This document shows, in pieces, positions 29,404 through 37,296 of a DNA stretch of 64,000 nt. Source of the DNA: Lutibacter oricola (lineage in GTDB: Bacteria > Bacteroidota > Bacteroidia > Flavobacteriales > Flavobacteriaceae). The notes under the pieces are model-generated. The model made no database searches. It had not been told where the DNA came from and saw only the letters and a list, made by a program, of their open reading frames with translations. The position numbers and the translations under genes are program-made. Each line of letters begins with the position of its first letter. Position 1 is the first letter of the stretch. The stretch is taken from NCBI RefSeq assembly GCF_900106565.1, contig NZ_FNNJ01000005.1, positions 62,001 to 126,000 of the forward strand. Direction: 5' to 3'.

Positions 29404-29464
29404 GAAAAAATTTGCATACTTTTTGCAATACATTAATTACATAACTCTAAAAACAAAAAATTAT

Positions 29465-29971
29465 ATGGACATATTTTTACTAATAGTTGGCTTTTCATTA
29501 ACCATTTTAGGCATAATTGGTGCATTTTTACCCGTTTTACCAGGGCCACTTACAAGTTGGTTTGGTTTATTACTTCTTCATTTAACAGATACTGTTCCTT
29601 TAAATTGGACTTTTTTAGGAATTACGTTAGGTGTTGCCATAGCCATATGGATTATTGATTATTTTATACCAGCGCTTGGAACTAAAAAGTTTGGAGGTAC
29701 AAGATTTGGGGTTATTGGTACAATGATAGGTTTAATTGTGGGTATCTTATTTTTAGGCCCTTTTGGAATAATTATTGGACCCTTTGCTGGTGCATTTATT
29801 GGTGAAATGATTAAAGACAGTAAAGATACTAGCAGAGCATTAAAAGCTGGATTTGGGTCATTTTTAGGGTTTTTAACCTCCGTATTTTTGAAATTTACTG
29901 CTGCAATAATTTTTACAGCTTTTTACGTCTCAATATTCTGGGAGTATAAAGAAGCCTTTTTCAACTTCTAA
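29465..29971 (+). CDS. DUF456 family membrane protein
   Basis: A 168-residue polytopic membrane protein, about five transmembrane helices, with the glycine-rich helices typical of DUF456 (GIIGAFLPVLPGPLTSWFGL, GTMIGLIVGILFLGPFGIIIGPFAGAFIGEM). The function is unknown. I start it at the ATG at 29465. The longer ORF from the TTG at 29402 would start inside the operator array and adds 21 residues that do not look like part of the family. It is divergent from blaI and could share its repression. Confidence 0.82.
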   Translation: MDIFLLIVGFSLTILGIIGAFLPVLPGPLTSWFGLLLLHLTDTVPLNWTFLGITLGVAIAIWIIDYFIPALGTKKFGGTRFGVIGTMIGLIVGILFLGPFGIIIGPFAGAFIGEMIKDSKDTSRALKAGFGSFLGFLTSVFLKFTAAIIFTAFYVSIFWEYKEAFFNF

Positions 29972-29997
29972 TTACCATTTACAAAGTGTTATAAAAC

Positions 29998-30095
29998 AAA
30001 AAAAGCGTCCCGGTTTTTCGGGAAGCTTTCCATTGGTTTTAAAAACCTATTGACGTTTTCACGTCAAAACAACACAACTAATCTGCTCTAAGCAG
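29998..30095 (-). ncRNA. Probable small structured RNA upstream of lysS, antisense direction
   Basis: On the minus strand, a -7 box TATATTTG (30100-30107) is followed by about 95 nt with four hairpins. In order these are CTGCT-TAG-AGCAG (30095-30083), TGACGT-GAAA-ACGTCA with a GNRA tetraloop (30066-30051), GGTTT-TTA-AAACC (near 30046-30034), and a GC-rich terminator stem GCTTCCCG / CGGGACGC (30025-30005) ending in seven T residues. No ORF of note is present. The promoter, stems and terminator agree only on the minus strand, which supports a transcribed RNA. Its family is unknown to me, though Bacteroidota RNA motifs such as Flavo-1 should be compared. Confidence 0.55.
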
Positions 30096-30155
30096 GCAAC
30101 AAATATATACATTTTTTATTACGAAAACGTATTCTTTACACTTTTTCTTTTGAAA

Positions 30156-30187
30156 TTGTTAATTTATATGAATTGGTTGTATCTTTG
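30156..30187 (+). promoter_or_regulatory. lysS promoter
   Basis: TTG at 30156-30158, a 21-bp spacer and TATCTTTG at 30180-30187. The ATG of lysS is 38 bp downstream. Confidence 0.75.
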
Positions 30188-30225
30188 CAAACTGAAAATA
30201 AAAGTAATTATATAAAATACGCTAC

Positions 30226-31926
30226 ATGCAATTATCACCACTTGAATTAGTTAGAAGAGAATCTCTACAAAAATTACGAGATTTAGGTATTAACCCATAC
30301 CCAGCTGAAGAGTTTAAAACAACCGCTACAGTTAACGACATACTTAATAAATTTAACGATTTTGAAGGTAAAGAGGTTATACTTGCCGGTAGAATGATGA
30401 GCCGAAGAATTATGGGAAAGGCTTCTTTTGCTGAATTGAAAGATGCGAGTGGAAGAATGCAAATTTATATTAGCCGCGACGAAATTTCTTCTGAAGAAGA
30501 CCCAACAATGTATAATACTGTATTCAAAAAATTATTGGATATGGGAGACATTATTGGTATTAAAGGTGAAGTTTTTAAAACTAAAGTTGGTGAAGCTTCT
30601 GTAAAAGTAAAAGAACTTACAGTACTTTCTAAAAGTTTAAAACCATTACCTGTTGTTAAAACAGATGCAGATGGTAAAGTACACGATGCTTTTTCTGATG
30701 CTGAACAACGCTACCGTCAACGTTATGTAGATTTAATTGTAAATGATGATGTAAAAGATACTTTTATTAAAAGAACAAAAATTACCACTTCAATGCGTAA
30801 TTTCTTTAATGAACGTGGATATTTAGAAGTTGAAACTCCAATTTTACAACCAATTCCTGGTGGTGCTGCTGCACGTCCGTTTATGACACATCACAATGCA
30901 TTAGATATGCCTTTGTATTTACGTATTGCTAACGAATTATATTTAAAACGTTTAATTGTTGGTGGTTTTGATGCTGTTTACGAGTTTGCAAAAGACTTTA
31001 GAAATGAAGGAATGGACAGAACTCACAATCCAGAATTTACTGTAATGGAATTGTATGTTGCATACAAAGATTACAACTGGATGATGAATATGACCGAAGA
31101 GTTATTAGAAAAAATAGCTATTGATACCAACGGAACTAGTGAAGTTACTATTGGAGAAAATAAAGTAAGTTTTAAAGCTCCTTATGCTAGAGTTCCAATT
31201 TTAGAAGCAATTAAAACGCATACTGGTTACGATGTTGCTGGAATGGACGAAGTTGAATTACGAGAGGTTTGTACCAAAGTTGGCTTAGAAGTAGATGAAA
31301 CTATGGGAGTTGGAAAACTGATTGATGAATTATTTGGTGAAAAATGTGAACACCTATATATTCAACCAACATTTATTACAGATTACCCTAAAGAAATGAG
31401 TCCGTTAACAAAGGAACATAGAGATAATCCTGCATTAACTGAGCGTTTTGAATTAATGGTTAATGGTAAAGAATTAGCAAATGCTTATTCTGAGTTAAAT
31501 GATCCAATTGACCAAAAAGAACGTTTTGAAGATCAATTATCTTTATCTGAAAAAGGTGATGACGAGGCAATGTTTATCGATCAAGATTTTATTAGAGCTT
31601 TAGAATACGGTATGCCTCCAACTTCAGGTATTGGAATTGGTATAGACCGTTTGGTAATGTTTATGACTAACAATGCATCAATTCAAGAAGTATTGTTCTT
31701 CCCTCAAATGAAACCAGAGAAAAAAGCTCCTGCAGTTGAATTAAACGACGATGAAAAAGCAGTTTATGAATTGTTGAAGAAAGCTGAAAAAATTCTTTTA
31801 CCAGAATTAAAAACTCAAAGTGGTTTAAGCAATAAAAAATGGGATAAAACCATTAAAGGTTTAACTAAAAACAACATTGCCAAAGTTAATAATACAGACG
31901 ATGGTTTATTTGTTGAATTAATTTAA
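30226..31926 (+). CDS. lysS: Lysyl-tRNA synthetase (class II)
   Basis: A 566-residue class II aminoacyl-tRNA synthetase that charges tRNA-Lys. The N-terminal anticodon-binding OB fold (about 55-150, LAGRMMSRRIMGKASFAELKD) precedes the catalytic core. That core has motif 2 FRNEGMDRTHNPEFT and motif 3 GIGIGIDRLVM. It is longer than the roughly 500-residue E. coli enzyme because of a C-terminal extension (about 505-566, helical, KKAEKILLPELKTQSGLSNKKWDKT) often seen in Bacteroidota LysS. It is monocistronic between a strong promoter and the terminator at 31988-32023. Confidence 0.96.
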   Translation: MQLSPLELVRRESLQKLRDLGINPYPAEEFKTTATVNDILNKFNDFEGKEVILAGRMMSRRIMGKASFAELKDASGRMQIYISRDEISSEEDPTMYNTVFKKLLDMGDIIGIKGEVFKTKVGEASVKVKELTVLSKSLKPLPVVKTDADGKVHDAFSDAEQRYRQRYVDLIVNDDVKDTFIKRTKITTSMRNFFNERGYLEVETPILQPIPGGAAARPFMTHHNALDMPLYLRIANELYLKRLIVGGFDAVYEFAKDFRNEGMDRTHNPEFTVMELYVAYKDYNWMMNMTEELLEKIAIDTNGTSEVTIGENKVSFKAPYARVPILEAIKTHTGYDVAGMDEVELREVCTKVGLEVDETMGVGKLIDELFGEKCEHLYIQPTFITDYPKEMSPLTKEHRDNPALTERFELMVNGKELANAYSELNDPIDQKERFEDQLSLSEKGDDEAMFIDQDFIRALEYGMPPTSGIGIGIDRLVMFMTNNASIQEVLFFPQMKPEKKAPAVELNDDEKAVYELLKKAEKILLPELKTQSGLSNKKWDKTIKGLTKNNIAKVNNTDDGLFVELI

Positions 31927-31938
31927 CTAATACAAAAC

Positions 31939-31969
31939 TGTCATTCTGAGCGATAGCGAAGAATCTCAC
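31939..31969. repeat. Short dispersed intergenic repeat
   Basis: tgtcattctgagcgatagcg followed by aagaatctcac lies 13 bp after the lysS stop codon. It looks like the 'GTCATTCTGAGC...GAAGAATCT' element scattered between genes in many Bacteroidota and other genomes. That comparison is from memory. Confidence 0.6.
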
Positions 31970-31987
31970 CTTACTATATATAATATT

Positions 31988-32023
31988 AAAAAAAGGAATT
32001 ACATAATTGTAGTTCCTTTTTTT
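31988..32023 (+). terminator. Terminator after lysS
   Basis: aaggaattac / gtagttcctt, allowing one G-T pair, with A and T tracts of seven on each side. Confidence 0.85.
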
Positions 32024-32140
32024 CGTTTAAAATTTCAACCAACAAGCAATTTAGTACTATAAATAGCTAACATTATTTTAAAAGAAACCAAGGTAAATTA
32101 GTATCTTGTCGACTTCATTAAAAAATTAAACAAACTACAC

Positions 32141-33523
32141 ATGTTTCAAAAATTAAAAGGTTTTTCTCGCGCATTTTGGACAGCGAATATTGTTGAGCTT
32201 CTAGAAAGAGGTGCTTACTACGGAGTATTTATTGTTATTACCTTATACTTATCTAGAATTTTAGGGTTCTCAGATATGGAAGCAGCAATGATTTCTGGTT
32301 TATTTTCTGGAGGTTTATACCTTTTACCAACATTTACAGGTGCTTTAGCAGATAAAATTGGATTTAAATCTTCACTAATAATAGCTTTTGCCTTATTAAG
32401 TATTGGTTATTTTGGATTAGGTGTACTGCCTACTATGTTAGAATCTATTGGTTTAGTTGATTATTCTGACGGTATAAAATTTACAGGTTTATTAGAATCT
32501 AGCCAACGCTGGGCAATTGCTCCAATAATGATTATAATAATGATTGGTGGTTCATTCATAAAATCAGTAATTACAGGTACTGTTGCAAAAGAAACTACGG
32601 AAGCAAATAGAGCTCAAGGTTTTTCTATTTTTTATATGATGGTAAACATTGGAGCCTTTTCAGGAAAAACCATTGTAAAACCTTTACGTGCTTCTATGGG
32701 AGATATGGGATTGGTTTACTTAAACTATTTTTCTACTGCAATGACGGTTATTGCGTTATTAATGATTATTTTCTTTTACAAAAGTGCTAAACAAGACGGA
32801 CAAGGAAAAACACTAAAAGAAATTTGGGATGCTTTAATTAGAGTAATTACCAATGGTAGGTTAATTACATTAATTTTAATTGTTACAGGGTTTTGGATGG
32901 TACAACACCAATTATATGCAACAATGCCTAAATACGTGTTAAGATTGGCTGGTGAAGGTGCTTCTCCTTCTTGGTATGCCAATGTAAATCCTTTTGTTGT
33001 TGTTTTAACAGTAACTTTTGTAACTAGAATTATGGCAAGCAAATCTCCCCTATTTTCTATGACTGTTGGTATGTTTATTATGCCACTTTCCGCACTTGCA
33101 ATGGCATCTGGAAACTGGTTTAGTGGCGAAGAAATAAACCTTGGATTTATGAGTATGCACCCTATTGCATTAATGATGATTTTTGGTATTGTGCTACAAG
33201 CCTTAGCAGAATCATTTATTTCTCCTCGTTTCTTAGAGTTTTTCTCTTTACAAGCACCTAAAGGTGAAGAAGGATTGTATTTAGGTTTTAGCCACTTACA
33301 TTCATTTATTTCTTCAATTGTTGGTTTTGGTTTATCTGGATATTTATTATCTAAATATTGTCCAGACCCAAGATTATTTGACAATCACGATGCTTGGAAA
33401 GTAGCTGCTGCAGATGCACATTATATCTGGTATTACTTTGGTGCAATTGCTTTAGTATCTGCAATATCATTAATTATTTATGGTAAAGTAATTGAAAAAT
33501 TAGACGGAAAAAAAGCTGAGTAA
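32141..33523 (+). CDS. POT-family proton-dependent oligopeptide transporter
   Basis: A 460-residue MFS transporter of the POT/PTR2 family that imports di- and tripeptides with protons. The helix-1 signature ERGAYYGVFIVITLYL corresponds to the ExxERFxYY motif, with Gly-Ala in place of Arg-Phe. About 12-13 transmembrane segments follow, with the usual loop after helix 2 (GALADKIGFKSSLI). The gene stands alone between two terminators, directly before a secreted M3 peptidase, which fits uptake of peptides released outside. Substrate range cannot be told from sequence. Confidence 0.87.
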   Translation: MFQKLKGFSRAFWTANIVELLERGAYYGVFIVITLYLSRILGFSDMEAAMISGLFSGGLYLLPTFTGALADKIGFKSSLIIAFALLSIGYFGLGVLPTMLESIGLVDYSDGIKFTGLLESSQRWAIAPIMIIIMIGGSFIKSVITGTVAKETTEANRAQGFSIFYMMVNIGAFSGKTIVKPLRASMGDMGLVYLNYFSTAMTVIALLMIIFFYKSAKQDGQGKTLKEIWDALIRVITNGRLITLILIVTGFWMVQHQLYATMPKYVLRLAGEGASPSWYANVNPFVVVLTVTFVTRIMASKSPLFSMTVGMFIMPLSALAMASGNWFSGEEINLGFMSMHPIALMMIFGIVLQALAESFISPRFLEFFSLQAPKGEEGLYLGFSHLHSFISSIVGFGLSGYLLSKYCPDPRLFDNHDAWKVAAADAHYIWYYFGAIALVSAISLIIYGKVIEKLDGKKAE

Positions 33524-33550
33524 TTTTGGCTTACTATAATTTACATATTC

Positions 33551-33583
33551 AAAAAGGAATTACTTCAACAGTAATTCCTTTTT
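33551..33583 (+). terminator. Terminator after the POT transporter gene
   Basis: Perfect 13-bp inverted repeat aaaaaggaattac / gtaattccttttt with a 7-base loop. Confidence 0.9.
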
Positions 33584-33629
33584 AGTTATTATTAATTAAC
33601 TTTGAAACAATTCAATCAAATTATTATTT

Positions 33630-35762
33630 ATGAAAAATACATTTAAAGTTTTTGCTACTTTTTGCTGCTTAGCAATTATTAGTTGTAACCAACCAAAAGA
33701 AAAAGAAGCTGTTCTCGCTGACAACTTACTACTTGAAGAATGGACTGGTCCTTATGGAGGAGTTCCGGCGTTTGATAAAATGAATCTTAATGATTTAAAA
33801 ACAGCCCTAGAAAAAGGAATGGAATTAAATCTAAAAGATATTGATGCCATTGCTGCAAGTACAGATGCACCCACTTTTGAAAACACTATTGTACCAATGG
33901 AAAAAGCTGGTGCAGAACTAAATCGAATTTTTAAATACTACGGTATTTGGAGTGCTAACGTTTCTTCGCCTGAGTTTAGAAAAATTCAAACTGAAATGTC
34001 TCCAAAACTTTCTGAATTTCGTTCTAAAATTTCTCAAAACGAAGCTTTATTCAAAAGAATAAAAACAGTATACGATAATTCATTAAAAACACCTTTAGAA
34101 GCAGATCAACAACGAGTAATTTTACTTACCTATGAAGGTTTTGCTATGAATGGTGCTGAATTAGATGCTGAAAAGAAAAAACGTTATGCTGCAATTGATA
34201 AAGAATTATCTTCATTGTACACAAAATTTGGAAACAATGTTTTAGCAGATGAAGAAAACTACAAAGTTTACATAAACAAAGACCAATTAGGTGGTTTAAG
34301 TGAAGGAATGACAAAATCTATGGCAAAAATTGCTGCAGATAATGGAAAAGAAGGAATGTATGCGATTCCTAATACGCGTTCTTATATGGATCCGTTTTTA
34401 ACCTATTCTACAGAAAGAGGATTACGTAAAAAAGTTTGGGAAAACTATTACTCTCGTGGAGATAATAACGATGAATTTGACAATAAAAAAATTATTGCTC
34501 AAATTTTAAAACTACGTAAAGAACGTGTTGGTTTATTAGGTTATAAAACTTATGGAGACTGGCGTTTACAAAACCGTATGGCTAAAACTCCAGAAAATGC
34601 AATGAAATTAATGGATGCTGTTTGGCCTGCTGCCATTGCAAGAGTTAAAGAAGAAGTTGCCGATATGCAAGCTGTAGCAACTAAAAATGGTGATAAAATT
34701 ACCATTGAGCCTTGGGATTACCGTTTTTATGCTGAAAAAGTTAGAAAAGCTAAATACGATTTAGATTCTGATGAAGTAAAACAATACTTACAATTAGATA
34801 AATTAACTGATGCTTTGTTCTTTGTAGCTAGCGAAGTTTTCAACTATAAATTTACTCCTGTTAAAGAAGGTTCTGTTCCAGTTTTTCACGAAGATGTAAA
34901 AGTTTGGGAAGTAACAGATCAAACTTCAGGTGAACATATTGGTTTATGGTATTTAGATCCATTTGCACGCCCTGGTAAACGTTCAGGTGCTTGGGCAACA
35001 ACTTATAGAAGTCATTCTACTTTTGATGGTAAAAAGAACGTATTGGCTTCAAACAACTCTAACTTTGTAAAACCTGCTCCTGGTGAAGCTTTACTAGTTT
35101 CTTGGGACGATGCAACTACATTTTTACACGAATTTGGACACGCATTACACTTCTTCTCTTCTGAAGTGCGTTATCCAACATTAAATGGTGGTGTTAGAGA
35201 TTATACAGAGTTCCAATCACAAGTTTTAGAACGTTGGTTAGGTACAGATAAACTAATTAACCAATTTATGGTACATTATAAAACTGGAAAAGTTATTCCG
35301 AAGGAATTAGTAGCTAAGATTAAAAAATCTGCTAAATTCAATCAAGGTTTCTCAACTACAGAATATTTAGCTTCTGCTATTATGGATATGAAATTACATA
35401 TGGCTGATCCAACAAATATTGATATTGCAAAATTTGAAAAGGAAACTTTAGCTGAAATGAATATGCCTAAAGAATTACCAATGCGCCATAGAACTCCGCA
35501 TTTTGGACACGTATTTTCTGGTGAAGGCTATGCTACTGCATATTATGGTTATATGTGGGCAGATGTTTTAACAGCAGATGCTTCGGAAGCGTTTTCTGAA
35601 GCTCCAGGTGGTTTTTACGATAAAGAATTATCTAAAAAAATGGTGAAGCACTTATTTGCACCAAGAAATGCAATGGACCCTGCTGAGGCTTATAGAATAT
35701 TTAGAGGTAGAGATGCTAATATTGAAGCATTAATGAGAGACAGAGGATTTCCTGTAAAATAA
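33630..35762 (+). CDS. M3 family metallopeptidase (peptidyl-dipeptidase Dcp-like lipoprotein)
   Basis: A 710-residue predicted lipoprotein (lipobox IISC, Cys19) of the thimet oligopeptidase/Dcp family, which splits short peptides. The zinc site HEFGH is near residues 500-504. The third ligand is expected in the downstream TEFQSQVLERW segment. The conserved C-terminal HFGHVFSGEGYATAYYGYMWA carries the substrate-binding tyrosines of M3 enzymes. The length is normal. Because it is lipid-anchored it probably works in the periplasm or on an outer membrane face. It lies next to a peptide transporter gene, each with its own terminator. Confidence 0.92.
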   Translation: MKNTFKVFATFCCLAIISCNQPKEKEAVLADNLLLEEWTGPYGGVPAFDKMNLNDLKTALEKGMELNLKDIDAIAASTDAPTFENTIVPMEKAGAELNRIFKYYGIWSANVSSPEFRKIQTEMSPKLSEFRSKISQNEALFKRIKTVYDNSLKTPLEADQQRVILLTYEGFAMNGAELDAEKKKRYAAIDKELSSLYTKFGNNVLADEENYKVYINKDQLGGLSEGMTKSMAKIAADNGKEGMYAIPNTRSYMDPFLTYSTERGLRKKVWENYYSRGDNNDEFDNKKIIAQILKLRKERVGLLGYKTYGDWRLQNRMAKTPENAMKLMDAVWPAAIARVKEEVADMQAVATKNGDKITIEPWDYRFYAEKVRKAKYDLDSDEVKQYLQLDKLTDALFFVASEVFNYKFTPVKEGSVPVFHEDVKVWEVTDQTSGEHIGLWYLDPFARPGKRSGAWATTYRSHSTFDGKKNVLASNNSNFVKPAPGEALLVSWDDATTFLHEFGHALHFFSSEVRYPTLNGGVRDYTEFQSQVLERWLGTDKLINQFMVHYKTGKVIPKELVAKIKKSAKFNQGFSTTEYLASAIMDMKLHMADPTNIDIAKFEKETLAEMNMPKELPMRHRTPHFGHVFSGEGYATAYYGYMWADVLTADASEAFSEAPGGFYDKELSKKMVKHLFAPRNAMDPAEAYRIFRGRDANIEALMRDRGFPVK

Positions 35763-35779
35763 AAAAATGAAAATTCAAG

Positions 35780-35812
35780 AAAAGGGATTGTTAAAAGCAA
35801 TCCCTTTTTTTT
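35780..35812 (+). terminator. Terminator after the M3 peptidase gene
   Basis: aaaagggattg-ttaaaag-caatccctttt followed by more T residues. Confidence 0.9.
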
Positions 35813-35871
35813 ATATCTCATTATAATTTAATAACTTGTATAGTCAAACCAATACCTTAAACAACAAAGCC

Positions 35872-37161
35872 ATGGTACAAAAAAAGCAACTTCATTCAAC
35901 AAAAAAATTGGCTATTAACACATTAACTGTTCTACTGTTTTTTTTATTTAACACTACCTACTCGTCTAATATAGTTGAGGTTGATACTGTTGGGTTTAAA
36001 CAGTACAAAGGTGTTGTAATAGATAGTAAAACTAAAAAGCCATTAATTTTTGCAACACTTGCTGTAAATAACTCTAATATTAGTACAGTCACAAATACAC
36101 ACGGAGAATATTTATTAAAAGTACCGCAGCATTTAACAAGTAATTCTATAACCATAACATTTTTAGGCTATACTAGTAAGGTTATTAAGTTGAATGATTT
36201 AGAAGAAAAAAAGAATGTAATTAAGTTAAATACTCATATTGAAGAACTTTCTGAAATTGAAATTTCTACTAAAGATGCCCAAGCTTTAGTTGAAGAAGTT
36301 TTTAGGCGAAAAGATAAAAACTACTTTAATAACTACACTAAAATGACTGCTTTTTACAGAGAAACCATTCAAAAAAGAAAAACATATGTTTCTTTATCTG
36401 AAGCTGTTGTAGATATTAACAAGCAACCTTATGATAACGACCGAAGAGATATTTTACAGTTGTTTAAAACTCGAAAAAGTACAGATTATAATAAACTTGA
36501 CACTGTAGCATTTAAATTAAGAGGAGGACCATTTAGCACACTTCATTTAGATGTAATGAAATACGATTTATTTCAAGAAGATTTTACTGAGTTATATGAA
36601 TTTCACTATACCAAATCTACAAAAATTGACAACAAACCTATTTATGTAGTAAACTTTAAACAACGTAGCAGCATTAAAGATCCTCTATATTATGGTAAAC
36701 TATTTATAGATGCTAAAACATTAGCTTTAACTAGCGCTACATTTCAATTAAATTTGGAGAACATATACGAAGCTAGAAAATTGTTTATTCTAAAAAAACC
36801 TAAAAAAGCTTTAGTAACACCAATACAAACCAAGTATCACGTAAATTATAGACAAAAAAACGGCAAATGGTATTTTGGATATAGTAGAATACAACTTAGT
36901 TTTAAAGTAAATTGGGACAAACGCTGGTTTAATACTATTTACAACTCTACTATGGAAATGGCTATTACCGATTGGAAAAAATTAGAAAGCAAACCATCTA
37001 TAAAATATAGAGACCGATTAAAAACATCTATAATTATGAGTGATGAAGCTTCAGGTTTCTCTGACCCAGATTTTTGGGGAGAATACAATGTAATAGAACC
37101 TGAAAAGCCAATTGAAAGCGCCATTAAAAAAATTAAAAAACAATTAAAACGAAAGAAATAA
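35872..37161 (+). CDS. Secreted protein with carboxypeptidase-regulatory-like domain
   Basis: About 429 residues from the ATG at 35872; a TTG 36 bp upstream gives a longer but unlikely form. After a signal segment (LTVLLFFLFNTTYSS) there is a CarboxypepD_reg-like beta-sandwich (about 43-120: YKGVVIDSKTKKPLIFATLAV...NTHGEYLLKVP...FLGYTSKVI), as at the N-terminus of TonB-dependent receptors. No barrel follows. The rest (about 150-429) is a conserved flavobacterial domain of unknown function (AFYRETIQKRKTYVSLSEAVVDI). The C-terminus is strongly basic (IKKIKKQLKRKK). It is probably periplasmic or outer-membrane-associated. Confidence 0.75.
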   Translation: MVQKKQLHSTKKLAINTLTVLLFFLFNTTYSSNIVEVDTVGFKQYKGVVIDSKTKKPLIFATLAVNNSNISTVTNTHGEYLLKVPQHLTSNSITITFLGYTSKVIKLNDLEEKKNVIKLNTHIEELSEIEISTKDAQALVEEVFRRKDKNYFNNYTKMTAFYRETIQKRKTYVSLSEAVVDINKQPYDNDRRDILQLFKTRKSTDYNKLDTVAFKLRGGPFSTLHLDVMKYDLFQEDFTELYEFHYTKSTKIDNKPIYVVNFKQRSSIKDPLYYGKLFIDAKTLALTSATFQLNLENIYEARKLFILKKPKKALVTPIQTKYHVNYRQKNGKWYFGYSRIQLSFKVNWDKRWFNTIYNSTMEMAITDWKKLESKPSIKYRDRLKTSIIMSDEASGFSDPDFWGEYNVIEPEKPIESAIKKIKKQLKRKK

Positions 37162-37190
37162 CTATTGTTTTTCATAACAAAATTAAGACC

Positions 37191-37213
37191 AACCCGCCTA
37201 TTGGCGGGTTTTC
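37191..37213 (+). terminator. GC-rich terminator
   Basis: aacccgcc-tatt-ggcgggtt then ttc, 29 bp after the preceding stop codon. The stem is unusually GC-rich for this region. Confidence 0.82.
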
Positions 37214-37296
37214 TTTAACAAATAATTAAGAAAAATTTCTTCTTTCTTTAATACTTTCGAAAACAAATTCAATTTATAACCTAACTTTAAATTTTT

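Noticed and set aside
29402-29464. Longer DUF456 reading frame from a TTG at 29402
   Set aside because: The start would lie inside the repressor operator array, and the extra 21 residues do not resemble the family. The ATG at 29465 gives a proper membrane-protein start.
35836-35871. TTG start 36 bp upstream for the carboxypeptidase-regulatory-like protein
   Set aside because: It adds 12 residues before a good signal peptide, and the ATG at 35872 gives the normal start.
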